64,000 nucleotides of DNA from Eriocheir sinensis. Taxonomy: Eukaryota > Arthropoda > Malacostraca > Decapoda > Varunidae. Below, in pieces: positions 46,899 through 63,112 of this stretch (its first letter is position 1; every line of letters begins with the position of its first letter). The position numbers and the translations under genes were made by a program. Under the pieces are notes generated by a model. The model saw only the letters and a list, made by a program, of their open reading frames with translations, did no database searches and was not told the origin of the DNA. The stretch lies in the NCBI RefSeq assembly GCF_024679095.1, contig NW_026111628.1, positions 204,698 through 268,697 of the forward strand, given 5' to 3'.

Positions 46899-47840
46899 AT
46901 GACTCCCCCGCCAGTGCATCGGGTTTCGAACAAGCGGCCGCGCAGCCCCGGCAAGGGCGAGGCGGTGAGGCTGGTGCTGGAGCCGCCGTCGGTTCCCGCC
47001 AGGAAGAGGCGGCGGCTCGGCAGCCACCCGTGTCTTCACGTGGATGACCACAACCGTGTGCTGGGCTCGGTGAACGGCCACGCGTGCCTCGTCCAGCTGG
47101 ACTCCGGGGCCCAGATCACCTTCCTCTTCCACACCATGGCCAAGAGGCTGGGGCTGATCACCGGCACGGAGCGCACCGCCAAGCAGGAGATCCTTCTCTG
47201 GATCGGCTCGCGGGTGCTGGACGTCATAGAGCTGAAGGCCGTCCCCATCAGTCTGGGGGGCGGCGTGGAGATGGTCGTCCCCGCAACTGTGTTCCCGGCG
47301 TGGCTGGAGGACATGTACGACGCAGACGAGGTCGTGCTGGACGCCCACCACCTGCGGCGCGGCCGCATGGTGCAGGTGTTTCGGCCTGACGGCAGCGACC
47401 TCTTCGTCTGCCGCCCGCAGCAGCTGCGGCGGAGGCCGAGGAAAACGGAGTGCTCCGTGGAGCCTGACGTCCTCTGGGTGCGGCGGGAGGGCGGCGCGGC
47501 GTGGGCTAGGCCCATGACGGTGCTGCTGGACACCGGCGCCCAAGGCTTCCACGTGTCAGAAAGGCGCCGCAAGCTACTCCTCGCCAGCAGGAAAGGCCGC
47601 AGGCTGCCAAAGCGCGTCGTGCTGGACTTGGGCGACGGCTGCCGCGTGAACGCCGCGCCGCTGGAGGAGGTGGCCTCCAACGACTATGACTTCGTCATGG
47701 GCGTCTCCCTCCTGTGCAAGTACAGCGCCGTGCTGGACCACGCCCGCCACACGCTCGCCTTCAAGACCGGCTCCCAGTGGCGGGAGGTCAGCACGCAAGG
47801 CCCCCAGCAGGCGGTGGTCAGCACACAAAGGTTCCACTAA
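46899..47840 (+). CDS. Putative protein with two tandem retropepsin-like aspartic protease domains (313 aa)
   Basis: An intact, strikingly GC-rich frame in AT-rich surroundings. The ATG at 46899 was chosen because the frame upstream is only polypyrimidine. Residues 1-50 are basic with two nuclear-localisation-like clusters (NKRPRS, RKRRRLG). Domain 1: VQLDSGAQITFL with D68-S-G-A, and a closing block EVVLDAHHLRRGRMV near residues 140-160. Domain 2: VLLDTGAQGFHV with D211-T-G-A, and FVMGVSLLCKYSAVLDH near 262-280, the usual (I/V)-(L/M)-G-x-x-x-L block. The Asp motifs are 143 residues apart. Retropepsins normally work as dimers of one-Asp subunits, so two in one chain could form an intramolecular pair; that is inference. 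No RT, integrase or LTR adjoins. It may be a domesticated retroelement protease or an unknown element's gag-pro piece. Gene name not recognised. Confidence 0.72.
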   Translation: MTPPPVHRVSNKRPRSPGKGEAVRLVLEPPSVPARKRRRLGSHPCLHVDDHNRVLGSVNGHACLVQLDSGAQITFLFHTMAKRLGLITGTERTAKQEILLWIGSRVLDVIELKAVPISLGGGVEMVVPATVFPAWLEDMYDADEVVLDAHHLRRGRMVQVFRPDGSDLFVCRPQQLRRRPRKTECSVEPDVLWVRREGGAAWARPMTVLLDTGAQGFHVSERRRKLLLASRKGRRLPKRVVLDLGDGCRVNAAPLEEVASNDYDFVMGVSLLCKYSAVLDHARHTLAFKTGSQWREVSTQGPQQAVVSTQRFH

Positions 47841-47999
47841 GCGGCTCGTCGGGAACACGGTGGTGGAGGCGAGAAAAGCGTGTGAGGATAACAGTTACAT
47901 GGCACATTAAACACCAAGGGTTCACAGGGAAGGGTGTGGGCAGCATACCTGCAAGCAAAGGCCAGATAATTATGTTCATGGATGGTGAGGTTGTGTGTG

Positions 48000-48068
48000 G
48001 TTAGGTTAACAGGAGCTGCCTTGAATAAGGCCATCGGACATCGGACTCCTTATGTTCTTATGTTCTCA
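48000..48068 (+). mobile_element. CR1/L2-type 3' tail fragment
   Basis: AGGAGCTGCCTTGAATAAGG then CTTATGTTCTTATGTTCTCA, a diverged LINE-C-like 3' end with octamer tail. 47841-48000 between the retropepsin ORF and this tail holds no recognised feature and no AATAAA. Confidence 0.65.
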
Positions 48069-48109
48069 TTTTCGCTATCTCTCTGTCTCTATCCATCTAC
48101 CTCTAATAC

Positions 48110-49408
48110 GTTTCAGGTATACAGTAGGAGAGTTTTCGGAGACTAGGAGGCTGTGTCTGAGGAAACTCTAATGTCTTTGGGGGTGGACGCAATAAGTCTA
48201 TATTTCTTTGAACGTGTCGTCTGGCTATACTAAACGCACAGCGGACTAGACTCTCCTTGGCAAGGTCCTCTTGCTCTTTACCAACTCGGCGTGAATTAGC
48301 CACAAAACAGTTCCTCGTGCGTGAAGCCACGGCACCCAAGTTGTTTTTGCAATGTTTTTCTCTTAATTTCCTAGATGATGCAACACTGCCGCGAAAGTTA
48401 AGAGGCAAAAGACTGCTCGCAAGAGGACGGGATTTGATGAGATAAACAGCCTTAGACTTGACTCTGTCAAATTGAGATGTGTGTGTCGAGCCCCTAACAT
48501 ATGAAATGCATACTACATGCAAGGGCGGACAAGGCCCCTGTATATTGACAACATTTGTGAGGGGGAAAAGAACTGGCGGAGAGGGTGCAGGGACCTGACA
48601 TCGAGGAAGCTGATTTAGCAAGAGATGAGATAATATTATGAAGTTTCCAATTAAGATTTTGAGTTAAGGACAGACCGAAGATGTTAAGTATAGAAGTCGG
48701 TGGCAACTGAGTGTTGTCAAAAAATAGGGGATAGGTGTTTGGAAGCTTGTATCGAGTTGATAGGTGAAGAAACTGAGTTTTCAGGCATTGAAGGACACAA
48801 GGTTCGTCCTTCCCCATTCAGAAAGGATAGCAGGGTCTGAGATTAAACGTTCTGCAGCCTACAGCCGAGACTCCCGTACTTCCCGTTGGGAGGGTATTTT
48901 GTCAAAAGGTGTTGAGTAGTGCAGAGTGGGCTCATTGGCGTACGAATGAATAGGACAGTTTGTGTTGAAAAGAGGATCGTTAATGAACAACAGAAAGAGG
49001 GAGGGAGACAGGACAGAGCCCTGCGGGACACAACTGTTGATAGGTTTACGGATAGAACAGTAACCGTCTGCCACAGCAGCGATAGATCGGCTGGAAGGAA
49101 TCCGTAGTTTAGAAAACAAAGATTTGTGCCATACTCTGTCAAAAACTTTCGAGATGTCTAAGACAACAGCAAAAGTTTCACCGAAACGGCTTAAGTGAGA
49201 ATGACCAAGCGTCAGTCAGGAAGGCCCTTGCGGAACCCATACTGGCGATCAGGGAAAAGGTCAGACTTGGATAGATATATAAGAGATGTCTAAGGCAACA
49301 GCAAAAGTTTCACCGAAACGGCTTAGTGAGAATGATCAAGAGTCAGTCAGACAGCCCCTTGCGGAACCCATACTGGCGATCAGAGAGAAGGTCAGAATTG
49401 GATAGATA
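48110..49408 (-). mobile_element. LINE-B-related copy, strongly diverged, minus strand
   Basis: Minus-strand frames 48494-48817, 48859-49119 and 48103-48621 show [40 protein letters not shown] and RGSTHTSQFDRVKSKAVYLI, all LINE-B RT and C-terminal motifs with many changes and frameshifts. A ~130-bp piece (GGTTCCGCAAGG region) is duplicated in tandem at 49145-49265 and 49275-49408. The copy meets a plus-strand LINE-B at about 49410. Confidence 0.82.
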
Positions 49409-49411
49409 CTG

Positions 49412-51565
<2,154 letters not shown>

Positions 51566-51680
51566 CTCTTTCAAGAGGAGGGTATCAGGACACCTCTCTC
51601 CCCGAAATTAACCACTGATTTCGGACACTCCTTTAACCTCTGTTCGGGAGCAGTGAGTAGCGGGCTCCGGTTTCTCATTG
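51566..51680 (+). mobile_element. Second LINE-B-type 3' end
   Basis: CTCTTTCAAGAGGAGGGTAT to GCAGTGAGTAGCGGGCTCC repeats the end of the LINE-B C-terminus and 3' UTR right after the first one. Its closest relative here is the variant 3' end at 13020-13080. 51680-52220 is T-rich DNA with only a short LINE-like tail echo (ACAGCTCAAGGGCA near 52040). Confidence 0.7.
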
Positions 51681-52224
51681 TTTTCTTTAATTTATTTCAT
51701 GATTTATTTTTGTTTTCTTTCTCATTTGGCTCCGGTTCATCCATGTTCTTACTTTTTTTTCTTTTTCGTAATCATTTTTGTTCTTCTCTCTTTCCTTCGC
51801 TTCATTTTGTACTAATATGGTACCGTGTTGTTCTTTGTCTTTGTTCGTCCTCCTTTCATTACGTTCTCTTTTCATTTTTTTATTGTTCTTATGTTTAATT
51901 TCTTATAGTTTATTTGATCTCTACATGATTCAGCTTTCTCTTTTTTTTCATGTTTTGTTTCGTTGGAACGTGGTATTAATTACCGGACCTCCCTTCAAAC
52001 ACCAAAAGCATTTAACTCCCTATTTCTATACAGTTGTGGAGACAGCTCAAGGGCAAAGAGGAAGTACCAAAGCCCTATAATAACGGTGCCCAATTTTTAG
52101 TGTCCTGTGTCTCTGAGAACTGTTTTTTTGTGTTTAGTGTAACCTGTTGGTGAAAGTTGGTTATGTTGGTTAATCGGGATTGAAAGTAATTAAATAGCAA
52201 AATTAAGGCACGTCACAGAGCAGA

Positions 52225-52370
52225 CTTAAACACCATCATCATCATATCATTATCATCGTCATCATCATCAACCACCACTACTACGCTGCTAAACGTAAAG
52301 AATGGCCTTCATCCTCTAGTGAACTCGTAATGGTTATGGTGATGATGATGATGATGATGATGATGATGGC
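52225..52370. repeat. (ATC)n and (ATG)n triplet runs
   Basis: CATCATCATATCATTATCAT-type run at 52228-52272 and GATGATGATG run at 52338-52366, roughly complementary and 70 bp apart. Confidence 0.85.
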
Positions 52371-52440
52371 TTCCCTGCCACTTATTTAAACACCTAAGTA
52401 CGTCTGCTCCCATTCAGACAACAGCCTTTTCTTCCATCAG

Positions 52441-52850
52441 AGAGCCTTTAGTGTCTCGTGTGCTGATTTGTTCTCGTCAGATGGTCGTTTAGGTCTCGTG
52501 TTCAACAATACATAATTAACAGCCTAATTACTCCGCCGCCCGTTTAAAAACAAGCTCTCCACGCGTCAGAGAATTTCTCGTGTGCTCGTTTATTCTCATT
52601 AGAAGGCCGTTACCGAGAGCCGTTTAGGCCTGCTCTGTAACATTACTTAATTAACAGCGTAATTACTCCGCCGCCCGTTTAAACAACAAGCCTTTCACGC
52701 GTTTAGGGACTTCTCGTGTGTTCGTTTATTCTCATTAGAAGGCCGTTACTGAGAGCCGCTTAGGCCTGCTCTGTAACATTACTTAATTAACTGCCTAATT
52801 ACGCCTCCGCCCGTTTAAACAACAAGCCTTTCACGCGTCTTGTTTGTTAC
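52441..52850. repeat. ~136-bp tandem repeat, three copies plus a partial one
   Basis: Unit landmarks TTCTCGTGTGCTCGTTTATT, GAAGGCCGTTACxGAGAGCC, TTACTTAATTAAC, CCGCCCGTTTAAAC and TTTCACGCGT recur in the same order. Copies start near 52450, 52575 and 52711; the last two are ~93% alike and the first is more diverged. No coding frame and no match to other elements in the window. Confidence 0.85.
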
Positions 52851-52859
52851 TGAGAACGG

Positions 52860-56949
<4,090 letters not shown>

Positions 56950-57125
56950 AGCAAAAGGAACACCTCGCCACGAATCCACGTACGGTACTCGGGTTCGATA
57001 CCTTCCTGGTCAGCCGACGCGCAGTTCATTCATCTGTTTATCCTCCCCTGAGAGCTGGTCGATAAATGGGCACCTGGGGAAACACAGGGAAGATAGTCTG
57101 TGGCAACACCTGTGTAATGTTTTCT
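56950..57125 (+). mobile_element. Probable SINE fragment with B-box-like motif
   Basis: CTCGGGTTCGATACCTTCC resembles a tRNA B box and its neighbourhood. The following ACGCGCAGTTCATTCATCTG and GCTGGTCGATAAATGGGCAC look like a SINE body that I recall from crustacean repeats. The A box is not clear. Recognition is by memory and tentative. Confidence 0.45.
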
Positions 57126-57875
57126 AACCACAGTTTCGACGGCCAATGAAACTGAGATGAGCACCGAGGCCACGCGCAGCTCAGCGTGTGCCACAACTCT
57201 GCCATTAAAACTCACAGCGTTTACGAACAGACAGACTGATCACATTGCGTTTTCTGTGTCTGCATTAATCCACTGGCGACATACACACAATTACAGGCCA
57301 GTGATTTCCCTGCGTGTCTTCTCTTTCCTACCACTACCATACTATCGGCGGGGAGCTGAGCCGCGACACACGCATCCTCGGGGTGGAAAGTAATGTTCTG
57401 ACGCCTGGACACTTTCAGCGCAGTTATCCCTGCAACATTTTCTCTCTTATTAACATTTTCTCGACTTTAACAGTACGAACACACACACTCGATATTATGA
57501 AATGGTAATCTATAGTTCTTCTAGTCGAGCAGAATATTAATTTCACTCTTTTAACACTGTAACCATTTTTTCCCCTCAGCAGTACATTTGACAAGCTTCA
57601 TTTTCATACCGTACTTTATAACTCTTCCCGACAACCCCGATTTAAACTTAATCAGCTCGTTTCCTTATTTTTTGTTTTATTCACATCAAGTACTTTTTTC
57701 ACAAGCTCAGCAGGACAGGGCACTCAATGCACACCTTCACGACGTACTGTCGTAACACATCCTGGCATCGGGACTCTTGTTGTCACTAAGTCAATGTTTC
57801 CTCATTAATATTACGCGGCCATTAACACAAGTCGCGTCTGCAGCTCCTGCTTCCTCCTGCGATGGTAGTGCAGGC

Positions 57876-57879
<4 letters not shown>

Positions 57880-57922
<43 letters not shown>
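57880..57922. repeat. (CT)n microsatellite
   Basis: 43 bp of CT. The regions 57126-57879 and 57923-58159 contain no recognised gene. Confidence 0.95.
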
Positions 57923-57924
<2 letters not shown>

Positions 57925-58159
57925 ATATCTTGAGCTTTTTTAGGGGATTTACCGGTTAAATAATGTATGGTGAGTCCTATCTAATAACCGACCCTCTGCT
58001 CAGCTACCCGATTACGCGATACCTCATCTTGATAGTTGATAATGCTACTAAGCATTTTTTTTTTCTATTTCATGCACTTAACGCCTGTATAGAGCATTAG
58101 ACTCTTGATGTTAACTGCTTATGTCGACAGTAATCTATAAGGTTACAACTTTTTTTTAT

Positions 58160-58613
58160 TTTTATTTTTTTTTATTTTTTTACGTTGTTGCCTATTGCGC
58201 CGGTAGGCATCTTCCCGGTGGGGCCTGATGGTCGGCCCAAGGCTTCTTCCAGGTGGGGCCTGATGGTCGGCCCAAGGCTTCTTCCAGGTGGGGCCTGATG
58301 GTCGGCCCAAGGCTTCTTCCAGGTGGGGCCTGATGGTCGGCCCAGCCCGTTCTGGCGCAGGCGAGTGTTTATAGTGGCGCCATCCTGCATTGGCTCATGC
58401 TGCCCCCCGGAACTCGTTCTTGATTCGCTTGGACGGCTTCCTCTAGAGTCCGGGTTGATGGGTGGTCTTCAGGACAGCATGTGGGTAGTTTTAAGCCACT
58501 CGGCGGTGACTGAAAAATCCGAGTGGTAGCGTGGGGATTCGAACCCGCGTCGTCCATCACGCGGTGAATGTGGGTCCCAGTACGCTACCAGTTCGGCCAC
58601 CGCCTACCCAAAC
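58160..58613 (-). mobile_element. tRNA-derived SINE (copy 2), minus strand, longest internal repeat
   Basis: Minus orientation from GGTAGGCGGTGGCCGAACTG (58613) with a B-box-like GGGTTCGAATCCCC (about 58536-58549) through the conserved ATTTTTCAGTCACCGCCGAG and CATGCTGTCCTGAAGACCAC to ACAACGTAAAAAAAT and poly-A. It carries a 35-bp tandem repeat at its 3' part. 58614-59169 has no recognised gene. Confidence 0.88.
58217..58343 (-). repeat. 35-bp tandem repeat inside the SINE (3.6 copies)
   Basis: Unit (plus strand) begins GGTGGGGCCTGATGGTCGGC and ends AAGGCTTCTTCCA; starts at 58217, 58252, 58287 and 58322. The first three are identical. The SINE at 54232 has two units and the one at 62781 about one. 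Confidence 0.95.
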
Positions 58614-59169
58614 TTACTTTAAAGTTGATGGTATTACGTAGTGCATTTTTTTTTTCTATCTCCGGCAACAACCTCTCGTCCTATAAAAACATCAGACTTT
58701 TGTAATGAAGTGTTTTGTGTTGTCAGTAAACAGAGTCACGTAAAGATTACCTCAAGCTCTTCCTTAACGCTTACACAGGCACAGCTTTTTCTTGACTTCC
58801 ACCTTGTTTAACTCTTTCAAGATGTTTGAAATTATTTTGTGTTATTGTTAATCTCAGCTGCAAGCTACCTCCAGCTCGTCTTTAACACCTTCAATATTAT
58901 ATAGCACATATTTTTTCCCTTCTCCCATACTCAAGCCACTTTGGAGCCTGACTTACCACCACATCCCGTGTAGTAACTTTCATGTATTTTTCCACCTCCA
59001 GACGACCAGAGGTACGTCCCCTTTACCTATAAGGGTATGTAGCATAGCCTTCTCTTCTTTCCGCCTCACGCAATTCTCACACCATCTGCAAGCCTCAAGC
59101 CTCGGAAATTCACATTATGTATTTTCTGTCCTAAGCTCACTATTATTTGAGCCACAATTCACACGTCTA

Positions 59170-59517
59170 CTATCCCTATCAGACCCTATGACATACCGTT
59201 TTTCGCAAATTTCTTTCAAACGAAGTCTCGTATCAGCATGGGGGTTTGACACAGATTGTTTCACATTTTCCGCTAATTTTTGACGCTATTGTGCAATGCC
59301 AGATGCGGTTAATTATGGCGTTTACTCCTGACTGTGATGGCAAAGCCTGCGTGAGCCACTTACACATTCGAACAAGTGAGGCGTGACGTATCTGTGACGT
59401 GTATCCACCACCTACCTCCACCCCGGCTTCCCCTACTCCCATCCCTCCCTTTCCCTCCCTCCTACCCTCCTCCTTCTCCCCCGCACTCTCTCCCCCCGCT
59501 CTCTTTCTCCCCACGGA
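59170..59517 (-). repeat. G-rich repeat family, inverted copy
   Basis: Minus strand matches 61190-61520: GGGAAAGGGAGGGATGGGAG, GGTGGTGGATACACGTCACA, CACGCCTCACTTGTTCGAAT, ATTAACCGCATCTGGC, AATCTGTGTCAAACCCCCAT and TATGTCATAGGGTCTGATAG. About 93% alike by eye. It ends at the LINE-C fragment at 59515, where the direct copies have (GA)n. Confidence 0.85.
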
Positions 59518-59762
59518 GTAGAGGGTAAAGTTTTGAACTGGGTCAAGGCGTGGCTTAACAATAGGAAGCAAAGAGTGCAAATCAATGGTAAAAGATCTGA
59601 CTGAGGATGTGTTACGAGTGGGGTCCCACAAGGTTCGGTATTAGGTCCACTTTTGTTTAGCGATATTAGGTGGGGTTAGATACAAGGGAGCTTAGGGTCA
59701 AAGGAGCTGCCTCGTACAGGCCTACCGGCTTCTTGCAGACTCTTATGTTCTTATGTTCTTAT
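59515..59762 (+). mobile_element. LINE-C with large internal deletion
   Basis: First part (59515-59657) matches 19519-19657 of LINE-C (GGAGTAGAGGGTAAAGTTTT to CCACTTTTGTTT). It is then joined directly to AGCGATATTAGGTGGGGTTA, the end of LINE-C from about 20502 on, and the octamer tail. About 840 bp of RT and C-terminal sequence are missing. Confidence 0.88.
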
Positions 59763-59933
59763 TCTTTTCCGTCTCTTACGCGCTTTCCTACAAATGATCA
59801 AGCGTCAGCCAAGATCTATAGTAACAGGTCTCCTCACTTTACCTCCACTGCGCAGCCTGTGACGTCAGCTGGCTGTGAGACAGTGAGGAAGACGGGGAAC
59901 TATTCTATATTCCCCGTTCTCTCATTGCGCTGC

Positions 59934-59937
<4 letters not shown>

Positions 59938-60017
<80 letters not shown>
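59938..60017. repeat. (CT)n microsatellite
   Basis: 80 bp of uninterrupted CT. 60018-60244 has no gene. Confidence 0.97.
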
Positions 60018-60021
<4 letters not shown>

Positions 60022-60238
60022 AATACCCCATATTTGCCCCCAGATGTTGATGCTGTCATTATTATTAGTAGTAGTATTGTGTGTGTGGTGTGTGTTTACT
60101 CACAAACGCAAATGTACGCATAACAGCTATAATATTTTGTATATCTCGCTACTTCATATTTTTTCTACATGTAATTCTTATAATGTGCCTTGTCAATGGC
60201 TATGAGTAGATACCCTCTACTCCATTCTTATTACTAGC

Positions 60239-60244
<6 letters not shown>

Positions 60245-60290
<46 letters not shown>
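60245..60290. repeat. (GT)n microsatellite
   Basis: 46 bp of GT. 60291-60660 is unique sequence with no recognised gene. Confidence 0.96.
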
Positions 60291-60300
<10 letters not shown>

Positions 60301-60664
60301 AACTGGGAGCGACTGCCAGCTAGCTGTTACTACACGGAGGTTGGAAGAGCGACTGACCCCATCGGCCCCGCTGAACCTACCCTCGAACAGCCTGGTGACG
60401 TGAGTGCGCCAGCATCTGGGAAAATATGTCGGAAATGAGGAGACCTGGTACTGTAGATCTTGGCGTCAGCTACGTGCTTCATCCCATCATACGCTCAACG
60501 TAGCCTGTGGGAAGGAGGGTCATATACTGGTACAACTTTCAATGGGTGTATGATTGCCAAATAAGCCTCATACAGCACTTAAGCAACATCCAGTTACGCT
60601 GGAACAGGAATCAGGGTCGTGTGCAGAAAACACCAGACCATACTTAGCACATACTTTCGAGTTA

Positions 60665-60715
60665 TCCGCCATTATAGACAAGTCATATGTGTGCAAAGCT
60701 TCACATCACATGTAT

Positions 60716-60768
<53 letters not shown>

Positions 60769-60912
60769 TATGGGGAGAAAGAGGGCGGGGGGAGAGAGTG
60801 CGGGGGAGAAGGAGGAGGGCAGGAGGGAGGGAAAGGGAAGGATGGGAGTAGGGGAAGCCGGGGTGGAGGAAGGTGGTGGATACACGTCACAGATACGTCA
60901 CGCCTCACTTGA
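60665..60912 (+). repeat. G-rich repeat family, short direct copy with (GA)n
   Basis: Starts GTTATCCGCCATTATAGACA, then CAAGTCATATGTGTGCA, a 40-bp GA array (60719-60758), G-rich DNA and GGTGGTGGATACACGTCACA up to CACGCCTCACTTG, where it is cut by a short GAATT repeat. Same order as 61098-61315. Confidence 0.82.
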
Positions 60913-61097
60913 ATTGAATTGAATTGAAGCGGGAATTCATTGCAGAGTAAAAACGCGAAACGAAATTGGAGAAATATATGAAAATTTTATTCTGATATTA
61001 GGAAATGACTGCCAATTTCAATATAAATCACCATCGACAAACGTCATCCTTGTCATCACCGTTGATGCTGATGCAGACGGCTTATAATTTCTATTTA

Positions 61098-61151
61098 TCT
61101 GCCATTAATTCAAGTCATACGTGTGCATAGATTCATATCTCGTGTGCATCG

Positions 61152-61213
<62 letters not shown>

Positions 61214-61520
61214 AGGAGGGTAGGAGGGAGGGAAAGGGAGGGATGGGAGTAGGGGAAGCCGGGGTGGAGGTAGGTGGTGGATTCACGTCACAGATACGTC
61301 ACGCCTCACTTGCTCGAATGTGTAAGTGGCTCACGCAGGCTTAGCCATCACAGTCAAGAGTAAACGCCATAATTAACCGCATCTGGCGGTGCACAATAGG
61401 GTCAAAAGTTAGCGGAAAGTGTGAAACAATCTGTGTCAAAGCCCCATGCTGATCCGAGTCTTCGTTTGAAAGAAATTTACGAAAAAAGGTATGTCATAGG
61501 GTCTGATAGGTATAGTAGTT
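61098..61520 (+). repeat. G-rich repeat family, long direct copy with (AG)n
   Basis: TCTGCCATTAATTCAAGTCA, then a 58-bp AG array (61153-61210), G-rich DNA, GGTGGTGGATTCACGTCACA and on to ATGTCATAGGGTCTGATAG at about 61516. It is the most complete copy; the inverted one lies at 59170-59517. No coding frame. 61521-61784 has no gene. Confidence 0.85.
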
Positions 61521-61784
61521 CTCCTTCAAATAACATAATAGTAAAGGCGGCAGAGCATTGGTGGTGATACGTGCAGGCTTTCCACCTTACGTCTGTTATC
61601 TTTTTCACAACTTTGGCTTTTTTTTTTTTTGTATGGCTTTTTGCCCTTTGCTGTAAAAAAAGACTTAACAGGTATCGACATTTAAGTGATGGTCCTGTTA
61701 TTCAATGCTTCAAGACATTGGGAGTTAACTTTTTGTTGTGCGTTTTCTCTACCAAGCTCATTACCATTAAGCAGCAGCTTAAGC

Positions 61785-62235
61785 CCCAGATACACTGCCG
61801 AATTTTGGCTCACGAATGTGCGCGAATATGCAAGTCATCCTGTGTCGCGATCAAGTTCGGCATCTTTCTTGTCTGTTCTTGGCCGTTCGGGGACATGTCT
61901 GCGTCCACCACGCGTCTTTTGACAGTTGGTCACGACCGCCACGAGAGTTTCATGTTGCATGAAAAATTCGCGGCCGTTCGCCGAATGTGCACGAATGCAA
62001 AATGGACGCCGAATTGTCGCCGATATGTCGCCGACATATCGCAGACAGTTCGACGTCCGATTCGCGGTGCTCGGCGAATTGTCGCCGAATTTTCACTATT
62101 GAAATTTAAATTTTATTGGCAATTTGTCGCCGACATGTCGCCGACTATTCGGGGACATGTCTCCGACATGTCGCCGAATGGCCAAGACTATTCGGGGACA
62201 TGTCCCGAATATTCGGCGAATTAATCACGACACAG
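61785..62235. mobile_element. Element full of degenerate TGTCGCCGA/TTCGGCGA motifs
   Basis: From CCCCAGATACACTGCCGAAT to GGCGAATTAATCACGACACA. Short motifs TGTCGCCGA, TTCGGGGACATGTC and CGCCGAAT recur about 15 times in both orientations around an AT-rich centre (TTGAAATTTAAATTTTATTG at about 62098). It looks like a non-autonomous DNA transposon with subterminal repeats; superfamily not assigned. Confidence 0.55.
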
Positions 62236-62305
62236 TAAACGGGTCGCGGTGGGAGATGTACACGGGGGTCTGTCTATCTATCTATCTATTTATGCATTAT
62301 CCTTC

Positions 62306-62590
<285 letters not shown>

Positions 62591-62780
62591 TTTTGAATAT
62601 TTGTCAGTTTGATTTTATTATGAGGTCAAGAGTACTTTCTTCCTCATCCCTGTCATCCATTCAGAGGGTAAGGACACCAGTATTGTACCCTTCAGCAACT
62701 GACGCGTCCAGCACGAGTTGTCACTCAGCAGATAGAATAATATAAATGGTGAATTAAGAAATATCAAGGTTATGATTTGG

Positions 62781-63112
62781 GGTAGGCGGTGGCTGAGTGG
62801 TAGCGTGCTAGGCCCACATTCACCACATTATGGACGAGACGAGTTCGAATCCCCACGCTACCACCTCGGATTTTTCAGTCACCGCCGAGTGGCTTAAAAC
62901 TACCCACATGCTGTCCCGAAGACCACCTATCAACCCGGACTCTAGAGGAAATCGTCCAGTTGAATCAAGAACGAGTTCCGGGGGGCAGCATGAGCCAAGA
63001 GAAGATGGTGCCACTATAAACACTTGCCTGCGCCATGACAGGCTGGGGCCGACCACCATCCAGGGCCCTCAAGCAAGCCTACCGGCGCAATAGGCGGGGA
63101 CTTAAAAAAAAT
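62781..63112 (+). mobile_element. tRNA-derived SINE (copy 3), plus strand
   Basis: Begins GGTAGGCGGTGGCTGAGTGG with a good A box (TGGCTGAGTGGTAGCG, 62790-62805) and B box (GAGTTCGAATCCCC, 62841-62854), the internal RNA polymerase III promoter of a tRNA-like head. The body has TTTTTCAGTCACCGCCGAGT and GAACGAGTTCCGGGGGGCAG and ends near CCGGCGCAATAGGCGGGGAC and an A-run. It has only about one unit of the 35-bp internal repeat. 63113-63429 has no gene. Confidence 0.9.

Noticed and set aside
46884..47680. Two minus-strand ORFs of 222 and 214 codons
   Set aside because: They are antisense shadows of the GC-rich tandem retropepsin gene, whose plus-strand frame shows protein motifs; high GC reduces stops in all frames.
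58217..58343. Regularly spaced identical 35-bp units, considered as a CRISPR array
   Set aside because: There are no unique spacers; the units are head-to-tail copies within a eukaryotic SINE.
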